This document shows, one piece after another, positions 1-9,870 of a DNA stretch of 64,000 bases (its first letter is position 1; each line of letters begins with the position of its first letter). The notes below the pieces were generated by a model, which worked only from the letters and a program-made list of their open reading frames with translations, searched no databases and was not told the DNA's origin. The stretch covers positions 701,501 to 765,500 of the forward strand of contig NZ_CP067420.1 in NCBI RefSeq assembly GCF_016653635.2, in the 5' to 3' direction. Origin of the DNA: Skermanella sp. TT6. Its GTDB lineage: Bacteria > Pseudomonadota > Alphaproteobacteria > Azospirillales > Azospirillaceae. A program made the translations under genes and the position numbers.

Positions 1-558
1 GAGACCGCGCTCGGCATGGCGAACATCGACGAGATCGCGACCGCCTCCAGTCGCAACGAGAGCCTGCATTTCGGCGTCGCCGACTATGCCGCCTCGACCA
101 AGGCGCAGACCACCGGCATCGGCGGCCCCAACCCGTCCTACGGCGTGCTGACCGACAAGGACGGCGACAAGCCGCGCGACTATCACTGGGGCGACATGTG
201 GCACTATGCCACCGCGCGCATGGTGGTCGCGGCCCGCGCCGCCGGCCTGCGCCCGGTCGACGGCCCGTTCGGCGACTTCTCCGATGCCGACGGCTACAAG
301 GCCCAGGGCCGGCGCGCCGCCGTGCTCGGCTGCGAGGGCAAGTGGGCGATCCACCCCTCCCAGATCGGTCTGGCCAACGAGGTGTTCAGCCCGTCCGAGG
401 CCGAGATCACCAAGGCCAAGCGCATCCTGGAAGCGATGGAGCAGGCCCAGAAGGAAGGCCGGGGCGCCGTGGCCCTGGACGGCCGCCTGATCGACATCGC
501 CTCGATCCGGCAGGCGGAGGTGATGGTCAAGAAGGCCGAGCAGATCGCCGGCTCGTAA
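1..558 (+). CDS. HpcH/HpaI-family CoA ester lyase, probably L-malyl-CoA/beta-methylmalyl-CoA lyase (3' part)
   Basis: The gene enters from the left edge and is open from base 1 to TAA at 556-558; about 185 C-terminal residues are visible and the true start is missing. The segment has the features of malyl-CoA lyases of the citrate-lyase-beta superfamily: ETALGMANIDEIA at the very edge, a GGPNPSYGVLTDKDG stretch and the late GKWAIHPSQIGLANEVF motif that lines the active site. These enzymes cleave malyl-CoA to glyoxylate and acetyl-CoA in the serine or ethylmalonyl-CoA pathways. Family membership is clear. Exact substrate specificity cannot be read from the C-terminal part alone. Confidence 0.85.
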   Translation, partial: ETALGMANIDEIATASSRNESLHFGVADYAASTKAQTTGIGGPNPSYGVLTDKDGDKPRDYHWGDMWHYATARMVVAARAAGLRPVDGPFGDFSDADGYKAQGRRAAVLGCEGKWAIHPSQIGLANEVFSPSEAEITKAKRILEAMEQAQKEGRGAVALDGRLIDIASIRQAEVMVKKAEQIAGS

Positions 559-563
559 GCGCA

Positions 564-595
564 TGCCGGCGGCGCCCATCCGGGTGCCGCCGGCA
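564..595. terminator. GC-rich hairpin between convergent genes
   Basis: A 10-bp perfect stem (TGCCGGCGGC with GCCGCCGGCA), extended inward by CCC/GGG, lies 6 bases after the stop of the CoA lyase and 20 bases from the stop of the converging toxin gene. There is no clear T-run, so use as a bidirectional terminator is inferred from placement and stem strength. Confidence 0.5.
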
Positions 596-615
596 CGCAG
601 CTCCCGGCGAAATCT

Positions 616-1152
616 TCAGCCCTCGGGTCCCGGATTGTTCGAGGGCGGGAGAGCGAGGAACATCCGCCGTTCCGGTCCCAGCAGGGATCGAAAGCCGAAC
701 GCCTCGTAGAAACGACGGGCCGCGTCATCGATGGGATCGACGGCTATGACCGTCATGGCCACGGTCTGCGCGGCCAGCATGGTCTTCTTCACCGCATCGG
801 CGAGCAACAGGCTGCCGAGACCCCGCCGTGCGGCGGTTCGATCGACGGCCAGCCGTCCGACCAGGGCTGCGGGGACGGGATACCTTGGCAGGCGTTTCGT
901 CACGTCGGACGGTAGATCGCCGGCCGCTATGGTCGCCGCGCTCAAGGTATAATAGCCGAGAATGCGGTCCGGATGCTCGGCGGACACCGCCACGAAGACG
1001 CGCGCCGTGACCCGCCGCATGTCCTGCGATGCTTGCTGCCGGATGTAGCGGTCCAGCGGATCCACGCCGCAGGCGAAGGCCCCGCGGTCGTGACCCTGTC
1101 CCAGCGCTTCGATTCGCAATGATCCTGCCGGCCAGGGGGCGACCGGGTTCAC
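616..1152 (-). CDS. GNAT-family acetyltransferase toxin of a type II toxin-antitoxin pair (TacT/AtaT-like)
   Basis: A 178-aa single-domain GNAT protein. It carries the family signature of toxin acetyltransferases paired with DUF1778: RILGYYTLSA (beta4), LVGRLAVDRTAARRGLG (acetyl-CoA pyrophosphate loop), and RRFYEAFGF near the C-terminus. Characterised relatives acetylate the amino group of aminoacyl-tRNA and stop translation. I place the start at GTG 1152-1150, because it overlaps the antitoxin stop in a GTGA configuration. The frame is open further upstream, but that part is antisense-like and unlike the family. Translational coupling to the antitoxin is expected. The toxic activity is inferred from family and context. 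Confidence 0.85.
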   Translation of the reverse strand: MNPVAPWPAGSLRIEALGQGHDRGAFACGVDPLDRYIRQQASQDMRRVTARVFVAVSAEHPDRILGYYTLSAATIAAGDLPSDVTKRLPRYPVPAALVGRLAVDRTAARRGLGSLLLADAVKKTMLAAQTVAMTVIAVDPIDDAARRFYEAFGFRSLLGPERRMFLALPPSNNPGPEG

Positions 1153-1430
1153 GGGCGAAGAATCCGCCCATGCTCGGCAAGCGCACGCCGCAGCCGCTCG
1201 TTCGGATCGGGGGGATCGAGCAGCAAGTTCTGGAAGCGCGCCCATTCTTCGGCGGTAAGGGCGATCATCTCGTGCTCACGCACGACGGTTTCCGCTTTCT
1301 GCAAGGCCACGTCGATGACGAAATCCGTCAACGTCTTGTCAAGATAAGCGGCGGCGCGCTCCAATTTCTGCTTGGATTGGGGACTGAGACGCAGACTGAC
1401 GCGATCCTGGCGCTGGGCGACGCGTGGCAT
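1149..1430 (-). CDS. DUF1778 (ribbon-helix-helix) antitoxin
   Basis: A 93-aa protein with the DUF1778 pattern. The N-terminal ribbon-helix-helix (QDRVSLRLSPQSKQKLERAA, then LDKTLTDFVIDVAL) binds DNA. The C-terminal region, ending in EHGRILRP, is the part that wraps the toxin in the family. It is the first gene of the operon, preceded by GGAG about 9 bases before ATG, and its TGA overlaps the toxin GTG. It should neutralise the GNAT toxin and autoregulate through the palindrome in its own promoter (1467-1479). TacA/AtaR-type antitoxins of this size are typical. Confidence 0.87.
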   Translation of the reverse strand: MPRVAQRQDRVSLRLSPQSKQKLERAAAYLDKTLTDFVIDVALQKAETVVREHEMIALTAEEWARFQNLLLDPPDPNERLRRALAEHGRILRP

Positions 1431-1460
1431 GAAGGCTTCTCCGAAAAGTGCCGCTGGAGA

Positions 1461-1489
1461 AATGTACGCCTATTAGGCGCACGTGGCAA
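1461..1489 (-). promoter_or_regulatory. Toxin-antitoxin promoter with palindromic operator in the spacer
   Basis: On the minus strand a TTGCCA (-35) and TACATT (-10) hexamer are separated by exactly 17 bp (plus-strand 1467-1483). The spacer holds CGCCTA-T-TAGGCG (1467-1479), a palindrome with one central base. Such placement is typical of RHH antitoxin autorepression. A second, degenerate copy of the CCTATTAG core is at 1524-1536. The DNA match is seen directly; binding is inferred. Confidence 0.65.
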
Positions 1490-1603
1490 GGATCATCCAC
1501 TTGGTAGCGAACTAACCTTTCTGCGTCCTATTAGCGCTGGCTAGCCTTTGGGGCGTGTGGTAGGGAACCCGGTCATTTTCCCAGCCCGTCGTGAAATACC
1601 TTC

Positions 1604-2560
1604 ATGCAGACCTTTCTTGAATTTGAAAAGCCGATCGCGGAACTCGAAGGCAAGATCGAGGAGCTGCGGCACCTGACCGATACCGGCGACATCAACATCG
1701 CCGAGGAAGTCTCCAAGCTCCAGTCCAAGGTCGACAAGCTGCTGCGCCAGACCTACGCCAAGCTCGCGCCGGCGCAGAAGGTCCAGGTTGCACGCCACCC
1801 CAACCGGCCGCACTGCATGGACTATATCGACGGCTTGGTGGAGGACTTCACGCCGCTCGCGGGCGACCGCGGCTTCGCCGAGGACCGCGCCGTCATCGGC
1901 GGCATCGGGCGGTTCCGGGGCCGTTCCGTCATGGTGATCGGCCAGGAGAAGGGCCACGATACCGAAAGCCGCGTCCGGCACAATTTCGGCATGGCGAAGC
2001 CCGAAGGCTACCGCAAGGCGATCCGCCTGATGGAGCTTGCCGACCGCTTCAAGCTGCCGGTCATCACCCTGGTCGATACCGCGGGGGCCTATCCCGGCGT
2101 CGGCGCCGAGGAGCGGGGCCAGGCCGAGGCCATCGCCAAGTCGATCGACACCTGCCTGAGGCTGAAGGTGCCGATGGTCGCCACGGTGATCGGCGAGGGC
2201 GGCTCCGGCGGGGCCATCGCGCTGGCCGCCGCCGACCGGGTCATGATGCTTGAGCACGCAATCTATTCGGTCATCTCGCCGGAAGGCTGCGCCTCGATCC
2301 TGTGGCGGACCAACACGGCGGCGGCGGAAGCCGCGGCGGCGCTCAGGCTGACCGCCCAGGACCTGAAGGACCTCGGCGTGATCGACCGCGTGATCGCGGA
2401 GCCGATCGGCGGCGCCCACCGCGACCGGGACGAGATCATGACCGCCGTCGGCAACGCCATAGAGGACTGCCTGGACGAGCTCCGCGGCCTGGACGGCGGC
2501 GCCCTGCGCCTGAAGCGGCGCGACAAGTTCCTGGAAATGGGCCAGAAGGGCCTCTCCTGA
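1604..2560 (+). CDS. accA: Acetyl-CoA carboxylase carboxyltransferase subunit alpha
   Basis: A 318-aa protein of full usual length for AccA. The N-terminal helical part ([18 protein letters not shown]) is followed by a crotonase-fold carboxyltransferase domain with [37 protein letters not shown] and [12 protein letters not shown] (oxyanion loops for carboxybiotin and acetyl-CoA). It forms the A2B2 carboxyltransferase with AccD and makes malonyl-CoA for fatty-acid synthesis in the cytoplasm. No accD, accB or accC is in the window, which is normal since accA is usually separate. The start at ATG 1604 gives the standard AccA N-terminus. Confidence 0.97.
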   Translation: MQTFLEFEKPIAELEGKIEELRHLTDTGDINIAEEVSKLQSKVDKLLRQTYAKLAPAQKVQVARHPNRPHCMDYIDGLVEDFTPLAGDRGFAEDRAVIGGIGRFRGRSVMVIGQEKGHDTESRVRHNFGMAKPEGYRKAIRLMELADRFKLPVITLVDTAGAYPGVGAEERGQAEAIAKSIDTCLRLKVPMVATVIGEGGSGGAIALAAADRVMMLEHAIYSVISPEGCASILWRTNTAAAEAAAALRLTAQDLKDLGVIDRVIAEPIGGAHRDRDEIMTAVGNAIEDCLDELRGLDGGALRLKRRDKFLEMGQKGLS

Positions 2561-2564
2561 CGCG

Positions 2565-3086
2565 ATGCCCGGGCTGGTGCTCGACCGTCGCCACCTGATC
2601 TCGGTAGCCGGGGTCGTCTTCGGGACGGCTCTGGCCTGGGGCGGCCTCGCGCTCTTCCGGCCCGGACCCGCGGCCGGCCCCGCCCCTGCGGCCGACGGGT
2701 TGGCCATTGCCGCCGGCTTGCTGGTCTGGCCGGCGCTCCTGCTGCTCCTGATGGTTCTCACGGTCGCCCTGGCCCGGTTCGCCACCGCCGCGTTCGATCC
2801 TCTGAAGGACCCGGAAAGCCGGTTCCAGCGGCGCGCCCAGCGGGCCCTGTCCAACTCGGTCGAGCAAACCGCGATCTTCGTGCCGGCGATGCTTTCCGCC
2901 GCGGCGCTGGCCGCTCCCGGCGATATCCGCCTCGCCGGCGTCGTGACCGGACTCTTCTGCGTGTCCCGCCTGTTGTTCTGGGTCGGATACCTGATCCATC
3001 CCTATCTGCGGGCACCGGGAATGATCATGACGCTCAACGTCAATGCCGCTATCGTCGGCTATGCGCTCTATCAGGTCCTGGGATAA
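2565..3086 (+). CDS. MAPEG family integral membrane protein
   Basis: A 173-aa membrane protein that starts 4 bases after the accA stop, so it is probably co-transcribed. It has four hydrophobic segments (about residues 8-28, 40-65, 100-125, 145-170) in the MAPEG arrangement. The basic loop FQRRAQRALSNSVEQTAIFVPAM between TM2 and TM3 resembles the glutathione-binding RxxRAxxNxxE motif of the family. Bacterial MAPEG proteins include microsomal-type glutathione transferases, but many have unknown substrates. The first 30 residues vary in the family and the start is not certain. Confidence 0.75.
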   Translation: MPGLVLDRRHLISVAGVVFGTALAWGGLALFRPGPAAGPAPAADGLAIAAGLLVWPALLLLLMVLTVALARFATAAFDPLKDPESRFQRRAQRALSNSVEQTAIFVPAMLSAAALAAPGDIRLAGVVTGLFCVSRLLFWVGYLIHPYLRAPGMIMTLNVNAAIVGYALYQVLG

Positions 3087-3139
3087 GCGGGACCCCGCAG
3101 GCAAGGCGAACATAAGCAACGAACCGGAGGAAACGTCCC

Positions 3140-3664
3140 ATGGATGCCGAAACCCTCAAGGCCGTCCAGGCACCCTTGAAGCAGCGGTACCGCGACGCGC
3201 CGGACAGCGCCGTCATCACCCTGAAGGCCGAAGGCACCGTCGGAGCCGAGGGCGTGACCTGCAAGGTCGATACCGGTCGGGCGCTGGTCGAGGCTGGTCT
3301 TCATCCCGCCGCGGGCGGCGACGGTATCGCGGCCTGCTCGGGCGACATGCTGCTGGAGGCGCTGGTCGCCTGCGCGGGCGTGACCCTGCGGGCGGTCGCC
3401 ACCGCGCTGAACATCGATCTGCGCGGCGGCACGGTGCGGGCCGAAGGCGACCTGGACATGCGCGGCACCCTCGGCGTTTCGAAGGAGGCGCCGGTGGGCT
3501 TCCGCTCCATCCGCATGACCTTCGACCTGGATACCGACGCGGACGACGAAAAGCTCGCCAGCCTGCTCAAGCTGACGGAGCGGTATTGCGTGATCTACCA
3601 GACGCTGCGCAATCCGCCCGCCGCCGAAGCCAGGATCGTCCGGAGCAGCGGCGGCCAGAACTGA
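3140..3664 (+). CDS. OsmC family peroxiredoxin-like protein
   Basis: A 174-aa OsmC/Ohr-fold protein with a strong ribosome site (GGAGG about 9 bases before ATG 3140). The stretch GDGIAACSGDMLLEALVACAGVTLRAVA carries the two cysteines and the helix that form the thiol peroxidase site in OsmC/Ohr proteins. The C-terminal half (FDLDTDADDEKLASLLKLTERYCVIYQTLRNPP) includes a YCV cysteine as in the OsmC family. It probably reduces organic hydroperoxides in the cytoplasm. The cysteine spacing is that of the broader OsmC group rather than true Ohr, so substrate is uncertain. Confidence 0.8.
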   Translation: MDAETLKAVQAPLKQRYRDAPDSAVITLKAEGTVGAEGVTCKVDTGRALVEAGLHPAAGGDGIAACSGDMLLEALVACAGVTLRAVATALNIDLRGGTVRAEGDLDMRGTLGVSKEAPVGFRSIRMTFDLDTDADDEKLASLLKLTERYCVIYQTLRNPPAAEARIVRSSGGQN

Positions 3665-3757
3665 TCCGCGGCCGTCCGGCAAGGGTTCCGCCCGTTCAAT
3701 CACGGGGGCTTTCCCGGCAGAACTCTGCTTCCCTTTATCGTCATGACCGGGCTTGAC

Positions 3758-4229
3758 CCACGGCTGTCCGGCACGATGATTGCTGATCAACCTCAAGCTG
3801 ATGCTCAGGATATTTCATCTTCCCTTTATCGTCATGCCCGGACTTGATCCGGGCATCTCCAGCCACGGAGCCCCGGTGAGACCTGTGAGACGATGGCCGG
3901 ATCAAGTCCAGGGCTGTCCGGCACGGTACTTGCTGATCAACCATTAAGAACATTTCTAGCGACTGTTTTCTCCTTCAGTTCGTCATCCGCGGGCTTGACC
4001 CGCGGATCTCAAGGCACGGAGGCTCCGATGCTTCCCGTGAACGATGGCCGGATCAAGTCCGGCCATGACGAAAATGGAGTAATCTTACCTGTGACTAACC
4101 CTTTCGCATCGCGAGCAATCGCTGTGCCGGACAGCCGTGGATCAAGTCCGGCCATGACGAAAAAGGGATAGTTCTACCTTGAGTTGAGGCTTGTGAGCAG
4201 TACGCGACAACCGTGCCGGACAGCCGTGG
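3758..4229. repeat. Compound dispersed-repeat block with terminal inverted repeats
   Basis: The block starts with CCACGGCTGTCCGGCAC (3758-3774) and ends with its exact reverse complement at 4213-4229; a further inverted end lies inside at 4124-4140 and a truncated direct end at 3912-3924. The left part (through about 3908) and the last 75 bases are nearly identical to the compact copy at 46090-46321. The middle (about 3925-4155) therefore looks like extra repeat material nested in this copy. It includes the hairpin ATGCCCGGA-CTTGA-TCCGGGCAT at 3834-3856. Downstream, a further hairpin of the same style lies at 4281-4303. No gene is seen between 3665 and 4357. Confidence 0.75.
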
Positions 4230-4357
4230 GCTTGACCCGGTCACCCACGCGCGATCTCCATCAAGCCGGCTTGCACGTGGATGCGCGGGTCAAGCCCGCG
4301 CATGAAGAAAAAGAGTCATCGCGTGCGGCGGCCAGGGCCGATCCGCGGCCACCCGGC

Positions 4358-4858
4358 CTACATGTTGATCTTCTTGTTGTCGCCGGGATGGGGCGGCTCG
4401 CCGGTGAGCTTGGCCTTCACGTAGCCATAGGCATGGACCATCGCGCTGGACGGGCTGTCCCAATATTCCGCCTTCGTCACATGGACTCGAAGCAGGGCGA
4501 TGTTGGGATCGTCCTTGCCCTTGGGGAACCAGGTGGCGAGGGGCTCGCTCCAGAGCTCTTCGATCTTCTGCCGGTCGCGGACGAGCTGGGCGGTGCCGGA
4601 GATCGAGACGTAGTTCTGGTCGTCGGGATCGGCGTAGCTCAGATTGACTTCATGGTGCTGGTTGACTTCATCCACCTTGTGGGTGTCGGCACCGGTGAAG
4701 AACCAGAGGTCGCCATCGAATTCGGATTGCTGGGCGACCATCGGACGGCTGCGGAGGGTACCGTCATCATCGATGGTGGTCATCATCGTGAAGCGGATGT
4801 CCTTGATCATCCCCCAGAGCTTCTTGATGTCGTCTGAATTCTGGGCGCTGGTAGCCAT
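4358..4858 (-). CDS. Pyridoxamine 5'-phosphate oxidase-like (general stress) flavin-binding protein
   Basis: A 166-aa split-barrel protein related to general stress protein 26. Features are DIKKLWGMIKDIRFTMMTTIDDDGTLRSRPM at the N-terminus, DLWFFTGADTHKVDEV in the middle, then YVSISGTAQLVRDRQKIEELW. These match the FMN-binding split barrel. I choose ATG at 4858 because GGAGAG lies just upstream; the frame remains open for 27 more codons, which are unlike the family. The role is probably flavin- or F420-like cofactor-dependent redox or cofactor sensing; the physiological substrate is unknown. Confidence 0.85.
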   Translation of the reverse strand: MATSAQNSDDIKKLWGMIKDIRFTMMTTIDDDGTLRSRPMVAQQSEFDGDLWFFTGADTHKVDEVNQHHEVNLSYADPDDQNYVSISGTAQLVRDRQKIEELWSEPLATWFPKGKDDPNIALLRVHVTKAEYWDSPSSAMVHAYGYVKAKLTGEPPHPGDNKKINM

Positions 4859-4950
4859 CGTGGCTCTCTCCGTTCCAATTGAGTATCGCACTTCAACAGG
4901 AGGAGAGCCGCGGTGTTCCCGACATGCGCCATGCGCCATGCGGCGGCGGA

Positions 4951-5355
4951 TCAGAGCATCAGCGTGGGGAACGCCAGCAGCACGCCCAGCGCCGCGATCC
5001 CCAGCAGGGCGGTGGCGCAGTGGCCGTAATCGCCCGCCAGGGGCGGCAATGTGAACTCGACGCCGGCCCGCTTCAGCGCCTGCCGGGCGTACTTCTCCGG
5101 CTCCGGGCAGCGTACGCCGTCGATCCGGAACTTGGTCAGCATGTCGGAGAGGTCCTGGACGGCGGCCTCGCCGGGCAGGGTCATCAGCCGGCGGGCGGTC
5201 GAGACGGGCTCGCGGCCGCAGGCCTCCAGGGCGGAGCGCAGCGTGACAGGCCGGTTCGTGACGCGGGAGTTACCGATCCGGTGGGCGAGGAGCTTGCCGA
5301 TGACGTCTTCGGACTGACGGGAAACTCCGGAAACACACGGGAAGAACGCGCGCAT
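4951..5355 (-). CDS. Orphan 134-aa protein with C-terminal membrane segment, behind an FNR box
   Basis: I do not recognise a family. The 134-aa product has a mostly helical soluble part (residues 1-105) and one hydrophobic C-terminal segment (ATALLGIAALGVLLAFPTLM, about 113-132), which suggests a tail-anchored protein facing the cytoplasm. It has four cysteines (C7, C46, C83, C108). The start is well supported: GGAGG is 8 bases before ATG. A TTGAT-N4-GTCAA site lies 70-83 bases upstream with a plausible -10, so microaerobic or anaerobic control is likely. It is not obviously part of an operon: its neighbour on the same strand, the PPOX-like gene, begins about 90 bases downstream. Confidence 0.6.
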   Translation of the reverse strand: MRAFFPCVSGVSRQSEDVIGKLLAHRIGNSRVTNRPVTLRSALEACGREPVSTARRLMTLPGEAAVQDLSDMLTKFRIDGVRCPEPEKYARQALKRAGVEFTLPPLAGDYGHCATALLGIAALGVLLAFPTLML

Positions 5356-5424
5356 GAACCTGACCTCCGCTTGGGTGCATATGACCTATGGCGGAGATTG
5401 TGCGGCGCACAGACCGGTGCGACG

Positions 5425-5438
5425 TTGATCCATGTCAA
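5425..5438 (-). promoter_or_regulatory. FNR/FixK-type box
   Basis: TTGATCCATGTCAA matches the FNR/FixK consensus TTGAT-N4-ATCAA/GTCAA at 9 of 10 half-site positions. On the minus strand a CACAAT hexamer (5396-5401) lies where a -10 would be if the box is centred near -41.5, the class II activator position. It would control the 134-aa gene at 4951-5355. Confidence 0.6.
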
Positions 5439-5497
5439 GTTTTTGGAAAATCGTCGCAGGGGTCTTCAGTTACATTTTAGACTGTATGTCCAGACCG

Positions 5498-5525
5498 CCG
5501 GGGCGCACCGCTTGAAGCGCCCCGG
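5498..5525 (-). terminator. Hairpin downstream of secA
   Basis: A 9-bp stem (CCGGGGCGC/GCGCCCCGG) with a 10-base loop begins 15 bases after the secA stop. No T-run follows, so this is a probable, not certain, terminator. Confidence 0.45.
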
Positions 5526-5539
5526 TAATATCCGGCTGT

Positions 5540-8254
<2,715 letters not shown>

Positions 8255-8464
8255 TGAAACCTCGGGTTAGAGCAAAGAACGGTTTGAGCAAGAAACGGCT
8301 GGCGCACGATCCAGGGCGCCCGCTCGGCATCGGCCCGGGCATGGCACGGCCTTGACATAAGAGTGCGCGCAATGCCTGTCAACAAGCCTGCGGCTGCACC
8401 ACCCTTGCGCCCGGAGCCATGCGCCCGGCGGCACCCGCGGCCTTCGGCAGGTGCGGCAAGCGTC

Positions 8465-8479
8465 TTAAGCGATCGTTAA
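8465..8479. promoter_or_regulatory. CtrA-type box (TTAA-N7-TTAA)
   Basis: TTAAGCGATCGTTAA is an exact match to the full CtrA consensus. It is 105 bases upstream of the EF-hand gene start (8584) and about 210 bases from the secA start on the other strand. The rest of the 329-bp secA/EF-hand gap shows no gene. Which gene it controls is inferred from proximity. Confidence 0.5.
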
Positions 8480-8583
8480 GCCGTGTGGGACAAAGATAAG
8501 CCCGCGGAGAGGCTTTTCCAACCGCGCAGTAGGCGCAGGCAGCCGCTCCCCCGTCGTTATTGGCCCTTAGAAGGAGGCAGCCG

Positions 8584-9762
8584 ATGGTCGGCATGATGGA
8601 AGTCCTGGCCCAAGCTCTGCCCGCGGGCCTCAAGCGCACCGTTCCCGGGCCGGCCCAGCCCCCGGTTCCCGCCAGGTCGGACGCTCCCGCGCGCCGGGAT
8701 GCCGTTCCGGAGGCGGCTTCCAGGGCGTCCCGGAGCGACGATGTCCCGGGCGCCGCACCCGAGGCCGGCGCCGAAGCCAGGACGAATTCCGGAAGCGTCA
8801 AGGTCGAGCTCTCCGCGACGGCCATGCGGCTCTCCCAGGTCGTCAGCGAGAATTCCCGCCTCGCGCGGACCCCCCTGTCGGTCGGACGCGCCCGCGATCC
8901 CGAGCGGCCGCTGGACGCCATCCTGGACAAGGTGCGCGAGGACCTGATCAAGGTGTTCCGCATGTTCGGCCATTCCGCGGAGGAAAGCCAGAAGGCGGCC
9001 GAGGCGGTCGCCGGCAAGGCGCGGGAGGCGGCGGCCCGCGGCCCGGCGCCCGCGCGCTCGCCCGAGCCGGGGCAGGCTTCGACCAGCGTCTCGCTGGTCT
9101 TCCAGTCGGTCAACCTGAAGATCTCCAGCGAGTCCGGCAAGGTCGAGGCGTCGATCGAGATGGTCCGCCTGGACGCCGGCATGACGACCGGGGCCGCCCT
9201 CGCCGTCGGGCTGCTGGGCGGCGGCCAGGGCGACGCCGGCGCAGGCGGTGGTGGCGGCGGCGGGGGCGGCGGCGGCATCCGGCAGGTCGATCCGCTGGTG
9301 CTGGACCTGGACGGCAACGGCATCGACTTGACCACGGCGGAGACCGGCGTCCTGTTCGACATCGACGGCGACGGCGCGCGCGACCGGACCGCCTGGGTCG
9401 CGGGCAAGGACGCGTTCCTGGCGCTCGACCGCAACGGCAACGGCAGGATAGACGACGGCCGCGAGCTGTTCGGGGAGCAGAACGGCGCCTCCAGCGGGTT
9501 CGCCGAGCTTGCCCGCTTCGACCAGGACGGCAACGGCGTCATCGATGCACGCGACGCCGTGTTCAACTCGCTGATCCTGCTGCGCGGCGACGGCAGCATG
9601 TCGCGCCTGAAGGACGAGGGCATCTCCGAGATCCGGCTGGACCTCGCCATCCGGGTCGATCAGCGCCTGACCGGCGGCACCCTGGTCGGCCAGAGCGAGT
9701 TCGGCCGGGTCGACGGCCGCCGGGGCATGCTCGGCGACCTGCTGCTCGACGTGAAGATCTGA
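8584..9762 (+). CDS. EF-hand/RTX-associated calcium-binding protein
   Basis: A 392-aa protein. The first 210 residues are low in recognisable features, with a polar, Ala/Pro/Glu-rich region and some amphipathic helix. A run of about 11 glycines (near 219-231) then leads to a calcium-binding module with four DxDxDG-type loops: DLDGNGID (~242), DIDGDGARD (~259), DRNGNGRIDD (~282) and DQDGNGVID (~313). The order LVLDLDGNGID ... RELFGEQNG ... GDGSMSRL is that of the module found at the end of many RTX-type secreted proteins. There is no Sec signal peptide, so export, if any, would be by type I. I choose ATG 8584 because GAAGGAGG sits just upstream. Function is unknown. Confidence 0.75.
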   Translation: MVGMMEVLAQALPAGLKRTVPGPAQPPVPARSDAPARRDAVPEAASRASRSDDVPGAAPEAGAEARTNSGSVKVELSATAMRLSQVVSENSRLARTPLSVGRARDPERPLDAILDKVREDLIKVFRMFGHSAEESQKAAEAVAGKAREAAARGPAPARSPEPGQASTSVSLVFQSVNLKISSESGKVEASIEMVRLDAGMTTGAALAVGLLGGGQGDAGAGGGGGGGGGGGIRQVDPLVLDLDGNGIDLTTAETGVLFDIDGDGARDRTAWVAGKDAFLALDRNGNGRIDDGRELFGEQNGASSGFAELARFDQDGNGVIDARDAVFNSLILLRGDGSMSRLKDEGISEIRLDLAIRVDQRLTGGTLVGQSEFGRVDGRRGMLGDLLLDVKI

Positions 9763-9791
9763 TCCGGAGCCCGGCGCAGCCGCATGCAAAT

Positions 9792-9820
9792 GTGTCATGC
9801 GGCTGTCATCCTCCTGCAAT
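9792..9820 (+). promoter_or_regulatory. Pho box of three 11-bp-phased repeats
   Basis: GTGTCAT (9792-9798), CTGTCAT (9803-9809) and CTGCAAT (9814-9820) are separated by 4 bases each, the exact 11-bp phasing of PhoB sites. A TAACGT hexamer at 9831-9836 is 10 bases downstream, where PhoB-dependent -10 elements lie. It precedes the phytase-like gene. A 9-bp hairpin (9778-9804) that may end the EF-hand gene overlaps it. Confidence 0.7.
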
Positions 9821-9870
9821 CCGGTGCGCCTAACGTCCGCGAACTTTTCTGAATGCGGAGATCCACCGGA

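Noticed and set aside
8343-8357. TGGCACGGCCTTGA upstream of secA as a sigma-54 promoter
   Set aside because: Spacing from GG to the -12 element is one base short and the GC is replaced by GA.
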